Assembly (NCBI GenBank): GCA_964429855.1
Contig: CAYSDM010000021.1
Location: 4,701 to 68,700 of the forward strand
Direction: 5' to 3'
Source of the DNA: CALLMM01 sp964429855
GTDB taxonomy: Bacteria > Armatimonadota > Chthonomonadetes > Chthonomonadales > CAJBBX01
DNA: 64,000 nucleotides
This document shows, piece after piece, positions 17,890 through 26,681 of the stretch. The notes below the pieces were generated by a model that was not told the origin of the DNA, did no database searches, and saw only the letters and a list, made by a program, of their open reading frames with translations. Both the position numbers and the translations under genes were made by a program. Within the stretch, counting starts at the first letter, position 1; the number at the start of each line of letters is the position of its first letter.

Positions 17890-20800
17890 TTCCAGCCAGA
17901 CCGACTGTTTTCCCAGAAGGCGCTCCAGCGTGCCGATCAGAGTATCGTGGGGGTCTACGGTGAGACTGCGGCAGATGACTTTCTTCAACTCCTCCCCGAA
18001 GGAGATGTGAAGATAGACGTGGGAGTCTCCCCTGTTTTGCTCCAGAGCGCGCCGCAGATGGCTCAGGCTGTTCTGCTTCTCCGGCGCCAGCCGCAGATGC
18101 AGCGACTTATGCACCCCGTTTCCATTGCCGTTGACCCCGTTCCCGACGACCCGAATGGTGTCCGCCAGGATTTCGATGTTGCGTTCTCCCTCCTCTTCCT
18201 CGCGGAATCGATCCCGACTAGAGACGCGCCCCTCGATCAGCACGATTCGATCCTTCTCCACATTCTTCCCGAAGTCCCGATAGACGGAGGGAAAGACGGT
18301 CGCGGCGATGGTTCCGGTCCAGTCCTCCAGGGTAAAGTAAGCCATCGGCTCTTTGGTCTTCTTGGACAGCATTATCTTCACCTGCGTGATGATACCGCCC
18401 AGTTTGACCCGCTCATTGTCGGCGACCTCCTGCAGCAGCGCGACCTGCGTGCTGACGCTGCGCTCCAGTTGCGAACGATACTTTTCGAGCGGATGCCCGG
18501 AGATATAGAGTCCCAGAAGCTCCTTCTCATAGGTTTGACGCTGTGCGAGGGAGTAGTCGGGGATATCGGGCAGTATCAGGGGATGCTCTTCCTCCGGCAA
18601 GGAACTCTCCTCGCCGCCCCCGAACAGGCTCTCCTGTCCTGCCTGCCGGTCACGCTGTACGCGGGACGATAACTGCATCGCGGTATCGAGCGCCTCCATC
18701 AGCGCATGACGGTTGGGGTGCAGCGAGTCCAGCGCGCCGCAGAGGATCAGCGCCTCGATGGTGGCGCGGGTGATCGTGCCCTGCGCCTGTGTGCGGGCGC
18801 AGAAGTCCTGCAGGGAGGTAAACGACCCTCCCTCCTGTCTCGCGTGCAGAATCAGATCCACCGCCGCGCGTCCCACGTTCTTGATTCCCGCCAGCCCGAA
18901 TCGGATCGCATTGCCCTCCGCCGTAAAGTCCACCTCCGACAGATTGACATCCGGCGGAAGCACCGGAATTTTGAGGCGTCGGCACTCCTCCTTACAGGTC
19001 GCCAGCTTGTCGGGCTTTTCGATATAGCAAGCCATCAGCGCCGCCATATACTCCACGGGATAGTTCGCCTTCAGGTAGGCGGTCTGATAGGCGACCATCG
19101 CGTAGCAGACGGCGTGCGCCTTGTTGAAAGCGTAGCCCGCGAAAGGCTCGATCAGGTCGAAGATTTCGCCCGCCTTCTTCGCGCTGACGCCGTTCTTCTC
19201 CGCGCCGGCGATGAAGTTTTCGCGCTGCTTCGCCATCTCCTCTTTCTTCTTTTTACCCATCGCGCGCCGGAGGATGTCCGCCTGACCCAGGCTGTAGCCT
19301 GCAATTGCCTGCGCGATCCGCATCACCTGATCCTGATAGACAATAACGCCGTAGGTCTCCTCCAGAATCGGTTTCAGACGCTCATGCGGATAGCGGATCG
19401 GGATCACACCGTGCTTGGACTTGATAAACTCCGGAATGTGCGCCATCGGACCGGGACGATAAAGAGCGACCATTGCCGCCAGATCGCGCACAGAGGTCGG
19501 CTTCAACTCGGTGATATAGCGGCGCATCCCCGCGCTCTCCAACTGGAAGATGCCGGTTGTGTCGCCATGTCCCAGCAGTTCAAAAGCGCGGGAATCGTCC
19601 AGAGGAATATCGGCGACTTTAATCTCGAAGCCTCGCGACTTCTGGATATTCTCGACGGTGCGTCCCAAAATGGAGAGGTTGATCAGGCCCAGAAAGTCCA
19701 TTTTCAGCAAGCCGATCTTCTCCAGCGTCCCTGCCGGATACTGCGTGACCAGACCGCCGTTCGCCGACTTCTGAAGCGGGGTATATTCGACCAGGGGCGC
19801 GTCCGAAATCACCACGCCCGCCGCATGCACCGAGGCGTTGCGAGACAGCCCTTCCAGACGCATCGCCGTATCGAGCAGCCGACGCGCCTCCGGGTCGCGC
19901 ACATAGACCTGCTTGAGTTCCGGATTATCCTCCATGGCGCGCTGAATGGTGATGCCGACCGGCAGCGTGGGGATCATGTTGACGATGCGGTTCACGTCCG
20001 GGATGGGAATGGCGAGGGCGCGACCGGCGTCTTTGATCGCGGCGCGCGCCGCCAGCGTGCCGAAGGTGATGATCTGCGCGACGTGATCCGCGCCGTACTT
20101 ATGGGTCACATACTCGATCACCTCGTTGCGCCGCGCATCCTCAAAGTCCATGTCAATGTCCGGCATCTGGATGCGCTCCGGGTTGAGGAACCGCTCGAAA
20201 GTCAGTTCATACTCCACCGGGTCAATATCGGTGATGTCCACACAGAAGGAGGTGAGAGAACCGGCGGCGGAGCCGCGCACACCGAAGATGATTCCCTTCT
20301 GACGGGCAAACAGGGCGAAGTCGCGCACGATCAGAAAGTACTGCGCGAATCCGGTCTGTTCGACGATGCCCAGTTCATAGTCCAGACGCTGACGATAGCC
20401 TTCCGAAACCGTCCCGATCTTGCGCTGCATCCCCTCCAGCGCCAGTTCTCGCAGATACTCCTGCGCTGTCATGCCCTCCGGTATTCCCGGCGAAGGCAGC
20501 GTGGCGCGCCCGAACTCCAGATCGAGGCTGCACTTCTCGGCGATCTCCAGCGTCTGCTCCAGCGCCTGCGGGTATTCACGGAAGATGTTCCACATCTCCT
20601 CCGAAGACTTCATGAAGAACTCGTTGGCGTCATACTTCAGGCGTTTGGGATCGTTGACGGTGGAGCCGGTTCCGATGCAGAGCAGCACGTCGTGGGCGTA
20701 GGCGTCTTCGCGAGTGATATAGTGGACATCGTTGGTACAGATGATCTTGAGATTCAACTCCTTCGCGATCTTGAGCAGACCCTCGTTGCAGTGACGCTGT

Positions 20801-21351
20801 TCGGGAAGGGTGTGATCCTGAATCTCGATATAGTAGTGGTCCGCCCCCAGCAGATCGCGATAGTAGGCGGCGGTATCGCGCGCGGATTTATAGTCGCCCT
20901 GCATCAGCGCGGAGCAGACCTCGCCGCTCAGACAGGCGCTCGTGGCGATCACGCCCTCGCGGTACTGCTCCAGAAGCGCATGATCTATGCGGGGTTTCTT
21001 ATAGTAGCCCTCGATGGCGGCGATCGTGGTCAGCTTCAGCAGGTTTTTATAGCCTTGCAGATTGCGGGCAAGCAGCAGAAGGTGATAGGCGGACTTCCCG
21101 GCGCGGGAGGTGTGGTCTTTATGGCTTCCGGGGGCGACGTAGGCTTCGACCCCCACAATCGGCTTGATACCGGCGTCCTTACACTTCAGATAGAAGTCCA
21201 CCGCCCCGTACATCACCCCGTGATCGGTCAGCGCGAGCGCAGGCATCTCCAGCGCAGTCGCCTGCTTAACCAGCCCATCCAGACGCGCCGCGCCGTCGAG
21301 CAGCGAGAACTCCGAATGTGTGTGCAGATGGACAAAACCGGGTTTCGGCAT
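17887..21351 (-). CDS. dnaE: DNA polymerase III alpha subunit
   Basis: The catalytic subunit of the replicative polymerase, cytoplasmic, 1154 residues (family about 1120-1190). The PHP domain opens with FVHLHTHSEFSLLDGAARL; the polymerase core holds GVRGSAAGSLTSFCVDITDIDP and the catalytic PDIDMDFEDARR; the finger domain has YQDQVMRIAQAIAGYSLGQADILRRAMGKKK and GYAFNKAHAVCYA. A helix-hairpin-helix region and a C-terminal OB fold (VKLGGIITQVKIMLSKKTKEPMAYFTLEDWTGTI) follow. ATG 21351 fits the family start (MPKPGFVHLH) and has GAGGAG upstream; the extra 26 codons upstream are probably untranslated. Confidence 0.96.
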   Translation of the reverse strand: MPKPGFVHLHTHSEFSLLDGAARLDGLVKQATALEMPALALTDHGVMYGAVDFYLKCKDAGIKPIVGVEAYVAPGSHKDHTSRAGKSAYHLLLLARNLQGYKNLLKLTTIAAIEGYYKKPRIDHALLEQYREGVIATSACLSGEVCSALMQGDYKSARDTAAYYRDLLGADHYYIEIQDHTLPEQRHCNEGLLKIAKELNLKIICTNDVHYITREDAYAHDVLLCIGTGSTVNDPKRLKYDANEFFMKSSEEMWNIFREYPQALEQTLEIAEKCSLDLEFGRATLPSPGIPEGMTAQEYLRELALEGMQRKIGTVSEGYRQRLDYELGIVEQTGFAQYFLIVRDFALFARQKGIIFGVRGSAAGSLTSFCVDITDIDPVEYELTFERFLNPERIQMPDIDMDFEDARRNEVIEYVTHKYGADHVAQIITFGTLAARAAIKDAGRALAIPIPDVNRIVNMIPTLPVGITIQRAMEDNPELKQVYVRDPEARRLLDTAMRLEGLSRNASVHAAGVVISDAPLVEYTPLQKSANGGLVTQYPAGTLEKIGLLKMDFLGLINLSILGRTVENIQKSRGFEIKVADIPLDDSRAFELLGHGDTTGIFQLESAGMRRYITELKPTSVRDLAAMVALYRPGPMAHIPEFIKSKHGVIPIRYPHERLKPILEETYGVIVYQDQVMRIAQAIAGYSLGQADILRRAMGKKKKEEMAKQRENFIAGAEKNGVSAKKAGEIFDLIEPFAGYAFNKAHAVCYAMVAYQTAYLKANYPVEYMAALMACYIEKPDKLATCKEECRRLKIPVLPPDVNLSEVDFTAEGNAIRFGLAGIKNVGRAAVDLILHARQEGGSFTSLQDFCARTQAQGTITRATIEALILCGALDSLHPNRHALMEALDTAMQLSSRVQRDRQAGQESLFGGGEESSLPEEEHPLILPDIPDYSLAQRQTYEKELLGLYISGHPLEKYRSQLERSVSTQVALLQEVADNERVKLGGIITQVKIMLSKKTKEPMAYFTLEDWTGTIAATVFPSVYRDFGKNVEKDRIVLIEGRVSSRDRFREEEEGERNIEILADTIRVVGNGVNGNGNGVHKSLHLRLAPEKQNSLSHLRRALEQNRGDSHVYLHISFGEELKKVICRSLTVDPHDTLIGTLERLLGKQSVWLE

Positions 21352-21692
21352 GGCGTGTGACGCACTCCTCGAATGAGATACAGCCTGTCGTGGAAGCGAT
21401 TGCACAGACTCAATATATAGTGAAAGCAATTAAGGAGAGGACTATATCTTGTATATCCTCGGTCATTTTAGGCGCGTTGGAGGGTACAAGTCAAGTACTT
21501 TTTACGAGGGCTTTGAAGGTTTTTTTGAGGGAATCGAAAGGCTGCACGAGGCGTTATGATCTACTGCCAGTCGCTCATGCTTGACGGCGTTAATGCGTCT
21601 TTTGCGAGGTCTTGGAGGATGTCATCACTCAATGTCAACTATACGCGAGAGACAGGAGCGAAACCATCGTCTCGCCCCTGCCAGACGCCGAA
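21352..21692. other. Intergenic region, nothing supported
   Basis: About 340 bases between dnaE and the ceramidase-like gene. It is AT-richer than its surroundings near 21410-21530, as expected for the dnaE promoter, but I could not fix a convincing -35/-10 pair. Short frames on the plus strand lack family resemblance. Confidence 0.5.
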
Positions 21693-22964
21693 TCATCCCA
21701 GTTCGCGAGTCAGCGACAGCGCGCTGTCGGCGATGAGGTCGCCCGCTTCAGGAGCCAGTCGGCTGCTGCCTGCGAAGGTCGTTTCGTAGCCGCCCCGCAG
21801 GAACGCCTCTCGGTGCGGTACGTAGCCGACCATGCCGTTGGCATGGGTGACCATTAAAATACGGCGGGGATATCCCTGCTCCTTCAGGCGCAGCCCGAAC
21901 TCGACAAAGTATTCCGCCGGAACCGCCACGAACGTCACTTCATCCAGCGCAAGCGTCTGAACCTGCGCCCTCTCCTGTCCGCGCGCCTGAATACGCTCCA
22001 GAACGCGGGGAATCTCCCGGTCATAGATCGCGGAGTCTACAAACCGCTGCGCTCCCCGCACCGTTCCGCGAATCTCCTCCTGGGTCGGATTGCGAAACGG
22101 CAGGGAGATCGTCCGCGAGAGAGACGCCGCGCGCGCAGAACGGCGAAACGACATCTTCCCCATCACCCTGGCGACATCCGCCGCCAGCCGCGCCCCCACC
22201 TCCTCTTTGGTGTGCCCCCTGAGATTGTGGGTCACATCAAAGAAGATGATATTTCCCGCTGCGCCATTCAGAAAGAGCGTGATCGGGCAGCCGCGCGCCT
22301 TCATCTCCTGCGCCAGCACGCCGGGAAATCCGGCAGAGAGCGAGCCGTCGCTGCCATGATGGGTCGGATGACAGGCGAAGTTCGTCAGGCAGCCCAGCCA
22401 TTCGCCGTCAGGGCGACGCGCCGCCAGCGCCGCCACCTCCGGGTCAATCGTTCCCTCCATGCAAAGGGCGTTCGGATCATCGAACGAGTGCTGGCACTTC
22501 ACGGTTCCATCTCGCATAATCACGCGGCGGTTATAGGAGATGTCGAACTCGTTGAGGCTGCCGAAACCGATCTCCGCTTCCTGACGGCTCTCCAGCGCCC
22601 GCCCGAATGCCCCCACAACCTTCTCGGTCAGAGTCTCCAGGTAGGCATCGTCGCGCCGGGCGTCGCCACAGTTCATTATCGCCGGTCCCGCGTGATTGTG
22701 GGTCGCCGCAATCATGACGTTCTCGCCCGGAAACCCGAACTGCGCGGATATTCGTTCCCGGATCGTCTGCACCTGTTTCCAGCGGACGCTCAGGGTATCG
22801 AGTTGTATAAAGCCGATCTGTCCGGTATCTGTCTCGAAGACCGCCGCCCGCGCATAGAGAGGATCCAGAATCCTCTGCGAGACGATTACCGCCAGCCACC
22901 CGATGATCTGCGTTCCGATCGGGGGCGTAATATCCACCTCCGCAAAACCCGCGCGCAGCGCCAT
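21693..22964 (-). CDS. Neutral/alkaline ceramidase-like protein (N-terminal domain only)
   Basis: 423 residues opening ALRAGFAEVDITPPIGTQIIGW, the usual start of the neutral/alkaline non-lysosomal ceramidase N-terminal domain. ATHNHAGPA (about residues 86-94) and NFACHPTHHG (about 195-204) supply His ligands, and FLNGAAGNIIF matches the conserved core. True ceramidases are about 650-750 residues and secreted. This form has no signal peptide and lacks the C-terminal domain, as in the many short relatives found beside sugar enzymes in Planctomycetota and Armatimonadota, whose substrate is unknown. It is the last gene of a three-gene operon. AAGGAG precedes ATG 22964. Confidence 0.85.
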   Translation of the reverse strand: MALRAGFAEVDITPPIGTQIIGWLAVIVSQRILDPLYARAAVFETDTGQIGFIQLDTLSVRWKQVQTIRERISAQFGFPGENVMIAATHNHAGPAIMNCGDARRDDAYLETLTEKVVGAFGRALESRQEAEIGFGSLNEFDISYNRRVIMRDGTVKCQHSFDDPNALCMEGTIDPEVAALAARRPDGEWLGCLTNFACHPTHHGSDGSLSAGFPGVLAQEMKARGCPITLFLNGAAGNIIFFDVTHNLRGHTKEEVGARLAADVARVMGKMSFRRSARAASLSRTISLPFRNPTQEEIRGTVRGAQRFVDSAIYDREIPRVLERIQARGQERAQVQTLALDEVTFVAVPAEYFVEFGLRLKEQGYPRRILMVTHANGMVGYVPHREAFLRGGYETTFAGSSRLAPEAGDLIADSALSLTRELG

Positions 22965-23012
22965 CGCCTTCTCCTTTCTCTCTGATGCGAGGCTGTCCGT
23001 TCCGCTTCGGGG

Positions 23013-24275
23013 CTATCCGTTCAACTGGTCGCAGTTCTCCATCACCTTGCGGATGCCCGCCGCCATCCACTCCGCCGTATCATGACCGTTGGGAGCGCGC
23101 AGGGGATAGGTCATGCCGGTATGCGAATCGGTATGTCGCTGCGCGACCGGGAACTGCTCCAGCGAGTAGTCCACCGGGGCGGCGTGCGGACAGTGCCAGG
23201 GGCATCCCTTTCCGTAGCCGTTTTTCGCCTGAAAGACGGTCATGGCAGGAAGAATAAACGCCTGCCACAGTCCGGTCTCCACGCCCTCCGCCTGCATCGC
23301 CCGCACCAGCTTGTCCCGGAACATCGGCGCGTCGTGGGCGTGTCCCAACGCCTCCATATCAAAACGCAGGGTGTAGTTATAGTAGGTATGTTCACAGTCT
23401 GGCGGCGCGCCCGGCAGGATCAGTCCGGGAACCTCCCGGAGGCATTCGGTCAGATGGCGGGCGTTGGCGCGCTGCGCCGCGATGTACCCGTCCAGTTTGG
23501 TCAACTGCGCCCGCCCGAACGCCGCCGTCAGATCGTTGTTGCGGTACATCCAGCCGAGCGCGTAGGCGTGGTAGTCGCGGGACTCGACCGGCGTGCGCGT
23601 CTCCCCGAACGACCAGAGCTGCCGCGCCCGTCCCGCCATCTCCTCGTCGTCGGTGACGAACATACCGCCCTCGCCGGAGCAGAGCGATTTATTCTGGTTG
23701 AAGCTGAAGGCGGCGCAGTCGCCCCATGTGCCGACCTTGCGCCCTCGATAGGTCGCCCCGTGCGACTGGCAGGCGTCCTCGATCACCTTCAGCCCATGCT
23801 TCGCCGCCACCGCCAGCACCGGCTCCATCTCGACCGCCAGCCCGTGCAGGTGAACGACCAGAATCGCCTTTGTGCGGGGCGTAATGGCGGCTTCGATCTT
23901 CTCCGGAGCGATATTCATAGTGTCGAACGCGATATCCACAAAGACCGGAATCGCGTTATGGTGGAGGATGCAGGTTGCGGAAGACGACCAGGAGTAGGCG
24001 GGAACGATTACCTCATCGCCCGCGCCGACTCCGCAGGCGACAATCGCCATGTGCAGCGCCGCCGTCCCGGAGTTGGTCGTGACGGCGAAGCGGCTGCCGT
24101 TCCAGTCGGCAAACTCCCGCTCGAAGGCAAGGCAGTTTGGACCGAACGAGTGATTGACTCCCTCCAGCGAATCCATCACCATCCGGCGGTCTATCTCATC
24201 AATGGGGGGCCACTTCTTCACCACGCCTTCAGGAATGGCGCGCGGTCCGCCCAGAATAGCCAGTCTATCGTCCAT
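23013..24275 (-). CDS. DegT/DnrJ/EryC1/StrS family PLP aminotransferase
   Basis: 420 residues. This fold transfers an amino group to keto-sugars or similar cyclic ketones using PLP. Characteristic segments are NSGTAALHMAIVACGVGAGDEVIVPAYSWSSSAT (PLP phosphate binding), KVIEDACQSHGATYRGRKVGTWGDCAAFSFNQNKSLCSGEGG (catalytic Lys in NQNKSL) and MYRNNDLTAAFGRAQL. ATG 24275 has AGGAG before it; the longer frame to 24668 overlaps the upstream gene and is not translated as one protein. It is 11 bases from the upstream glycosidase-like gene and 48 bases from the ceramidase-like gene. A lone member without a sugar-nucleotide pathway suggests catabolic or inositol-like chemistry. Confidence 0.9.
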   Translation of the reverse strand: MDDRLAILGGPRAIPEGVVKKWPPIDEIDRRMVMDSLEGVNHSFGPNCLAFEREFADWNGSRFAVTTNSGTAALHMAIVACGVGAGDEVIVPAYSWSSSATCILHHNAIPVFVDIAFDTMNIAPEKIEAAITPRTKAILVVHLHGLAVEMEPVLAVAAKHGLKVIEDACQSHGATYRGRKVGTWGDCAAFSFNQNKSLCSGEGGMFVTDDEEMAGRARQLWSFGETRTPVESRDYHAYALGWMYRNNDLTAAFGRAQLTKLDGYIAAQRANARHLTECLREVPGLILPGAPPDCEHTYYNYTLRFDMEALGHAHDAPMFRDKLVRAMQAEGVETGLWQAFILPAMTVFQAKNGYGKGCPWHCPHAAPVDYSLEQFPVAQRHTDSHTGMTYPLRAPNGHDTAEWMAAGIRKVMENCDQLNG

Positions 24276-24286
24276 TGCGCTCGCTC

Positions 24287-26467
24287 CTATTCGATCACAA
24301 ACCAGTTCATGCTGCCCGCGTGCACGGTCACCCGGAGGCGAATGCGATATTCGCGATCCAGAGTCAGCGTCCGCGCCCGCCCGCCCTGCTCGCGCACCTT
24401 CGCCCGCTCCGTCAATCCGGCGTAGTAGAGCGGCAGGATGACCTCTTTTGTAATGTCCGCCGTCGTCGGGTTGTAGAAGACCGCCATTCCCTTCTCCGGC
24501 AGCGCGGGATTGACATGCAGAATGCCGTCCAGATCGCGCCCATCGGCGCGACGCAGATGAATAATATCCGACTCCAGAATGGCGCGATACTTCTTGAAGA
24601 AGGAGACCCATTTTATCACCAGCGCCTTCGTCTCCGGCGAGTCGTAGAGGCGCGGTCCCCGGTAACACGCCTGCACGCCGAACCCGAAGCAGTTGGCAAG
24701 ATGCCGCTCATAGTCCGGCAGATGCTCCTTCAGCGGCTCAATCGTGGCGGCTGCGCCTCCGCCCTGGTACTCCACCAGCGGCACAAACATCCAGCCCATA
24801 CTCGGGGTCTTCTCCCAGGTTCCGTCGTACATATGCTGGCGGGCATGGATATGCTGCTGATCGCGCGGCAGCGACCAGTTCGTCTCCCGATAGCCCATGC
24901 CGGTCTTACTGGAGCCGTTCAGGAAGTACCAGTCCGGCACATTCAGATAGATTCCCTGCTCCCGGCATTCGCGGTAGAGCGCGGCGATACGCTGATACTG
25001 CTTCCACTGGGAGTCGCCCAGGTCCCGGTGTCCGGGATGTACGGTCGAGGCGCAGGGATCGCCGGGATAGCTGCCATCGTGTTCCAGCAGGCGAAAGCCA
25101 GTCTGCTGCAGGAAGGTTCGCAGCTTCCGAAAATAGTCCTGCCCCCATCGACTCTCCAGACAGGGGGAGTTGCCGAAGATTGCGCCGCCTGTCTTTCCGG
25201 TCTTCGGATGGATCACGTCATGTTCATCGCTGATACGGCGGCTGGCAAGCAGGGAGTATCCGCCCAGTTCCAGCCCTTTCTGCTGCGCGTAGTCCGCCAG
25301 TTCCCGAAAACGGGCTATATTCTCCGGGGAGTCGTCCTCCATATTCAGCCCGCTGCCGAAACTCAGTATGACCATCTCGAACCCGACCTCGGCGCACTGG
25401 TCTATGGCGGCGCGCGCCGTCTGCGGGTCAATGGAGGTCAGGTGCAGCATGATGGGGTTTTCGGTACTCCAGGGAGCAATGGCGCGATACATCCGCCGAA
25501 CCGCCAGCCCCTTTCGCTCCCGGTCGCTGCTGTCGTGGATCAGTTCAAACGTGCGGAAAGTCTCGAAGGTCTCGCCCGGTCCGATATCCGCCTCCGGTCC
25601 GAGCGGCGGCCGCGTCTCCAGCACGCAGGGAGTCTGCCGTTCATAGTTCACCTGCGTCGTATAGTCGGGATCGGTCACCCAGTCGGCGGTGCGGTTGGAG
25701 TTGGTCTGCGCCATGCCGCCGAAAGCGTAGTCGGTCACGACGGTCATATCGGGACGCTCCCACCGCTCCGCCGACTCCACGATCGACTCCGGTTCGACCA
25801 CCCCCAGTATCTCCGCCTTGAAACGGTTCAGACGCACCGTGTTCCCGCCTTCGTTGCGAAGGACGACCCACTTGGCGAGCAGCGGAATGCCGTCGTAGAG
25901 TTCGTAGCGCACCTCGACGGCGATTCCGGGCAGCCTGCCGTCCGGCGGCGCAAAGCGCAGCGTCAGGGAGACGCCCGGCGGGGGCCAGGGCAGGTTCTGC
26001 GCGTGCCGCGCACGCTTCCAGGGGAATCGCTGCTGTGTGAATCCGGTGGCAAAGCCGGTAAACTGAAAGGCGCTCGGATCGCTCTGCATGGCGTCCAGCC
26101 AGTCTGGACGCAGAAACGCCAGATCAGGCTGTCCGATCAGACCGCCGACCGGATAGGCGCTCCCGTCCACCTCCAGCATCGCCTCCGGCTTTACCGCCCG
26201 CAGCAGCGACGCGCCCGTCATCCGATTATCGAAGGCGACGGTGGCGGCGTTGGGCGACAGACGAAACACCCGGCGGATCAAGCCGTTATCCAGCACGATC
26301 TCCCGTCCGTCGGCGCCGCGATAGACGGCAGCGCGCGCCTTCGGCGGACGGATCAGCCAGTCCTCCTCCGTCTTCGTCTCCCGGTAGACGGGCAGTCTCT
26401 CGATCTGTTGAGCCATACTCGGCGCTCCTCCCGCAAGATAGGCTGCCACGCCGAATAGAACGATCAT
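24287..26467 (-). CDS. Secreted alpha-galactosidase-like (melibiase-type) protein
   Basis: 726 residues with signal MIVLFGVAAYLAGGAPSMAQQ. An N-terminal beta-sandwich region (to about residue 320; VLDNGLIRRVFRLSPNAATVAFDNRMTGASLLR) is followed by a TIM-barrel region (FEMVILSFGSGLNMEDDSPENIARFRELADYAQQKGLELGGYSLLASRR) with a strand end LLEHDGSYPGDPC, where GH36-like enzymes carry catalytic Asp. I think it is a distant clan GH-D member, but I could not see the full catalytic pair. GTG 26485 is in frame, but ATG 26467 has GGGAG nine bases before it and starts the signal peptide. First gene of the operon. Confidence 0.75.
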   Translation of the reverse strand: MIVLFGVAAYLAGGAPSMAQQIERLPVYRETKTEEDWLIRPPKARAAVYRGADGREIVLDNGLIRRVFRLSPNAATVAFDNRMTGASLLRAVKPEAMLEVDGSAYPVGGLIGQPDLAFLRPDWLDAMQSDPSAFQFTGFATGFTQQRFPWKRARHAQNLPWPPPGVSLTLRFAPPDGRLPGIAVEVRYELYDGIPLLAKWVVLRNEGGNTVRLNRFKAEILGVVEPESIVESAERWERPDMTVVTDYAFGGMAQTNSNRTADWVTDPDYTTQVNYERQTPCVLETRPPLGPEADIGPGETFETFRTFELIHDSSDRERKGLAVRRMYRAIAPWSTENPIMLHLTSIDPQTARAAIDQCAEVGFEMVILSFGSGLNMEDDSPENIARFRELADYAQQKGLELGGYSLLASRRISDEHDVIHPKTGKTGGAIFGNSPCLESRWGQDYFRKLRTFLQQTGFRLLEHDGSYPGDPCASTVHPGHRDLGDSQWKQYQRIAALYRECREQGIYLNVPDWYFLNGSSKTGMGYRETNWSLPRDQQHIHARQHMYDGTWEKTPSMGWMFVPLVEYQGGGAAATIEPLKEHLPDYERHLANCFGFGVQACYRGPRLYDSPETKALVIKWVSFFKKYRAILESDIIHLRRADGRDLDGILHVNPALPEKGMAVFYNPTTADITKEVILPLYYAGLTERAKVREQGGRARTLTLDREYRIRLRVTVHAGSMNWFVIE

Positions 26468-26642
26468 TCTGACAACTCCCTGCACATGGGCGGGAACTGT
26501 GAACGGACAGCTCCTGCGCTGCCTCCTCGTTCGATGCGGGACGAGAAAAGCCCTCCCTGCGTCTGGAGTCTCTTATAATTGTCGGAATATCGGAGGAAGG
26601 TATGAAAAGGGGAAAAAGACAGCAGGTGTAGAGGGTAGCAGA

Positions 26643-26666
26643 CGGGCAGGCTTTTCAGCCTGCCCG
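26643..26666 (-). terminator. Hairpin after the B12-type regulator gene
   Basis: Nine-base perfect arms CGGGCAGGC (26643-26651) and GCCTGCCCG (26658-26666) with a six-base loop lie 16 bases past the regulator stop. There is no T-run on the minus side. Confidence 0.5.
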
Positions 26667-26681
26667 GTTTCGTTTACAGTG

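Noticed and set aside
18706..21360. 884-aa plus-strand frame opposite dnaE
   Set aside because: It is the antisense of dnaE, a product of GC-rich codon use, with no ribosome site or domain.
21430..21690. Short plus-strand frames upstream of dnaE
   Set aside because: No ribosome sites, no family resemblance, and composition like intergenic DNA.
23013..24668. 551-aa reading of the aminotransferase with 131 extra N-terminal residues
   Set aside because: The extra part overlaps the upstream gene in another frame and has no family match; ATG 24275 has a ribosome site.
24275..26458. 727-aa plus-strand frame opposite the GH-like gene
   Set aside because: Antisense artefact of high third-position GC; the minus strand has signal peptide, ribosome site and barrel motifs.
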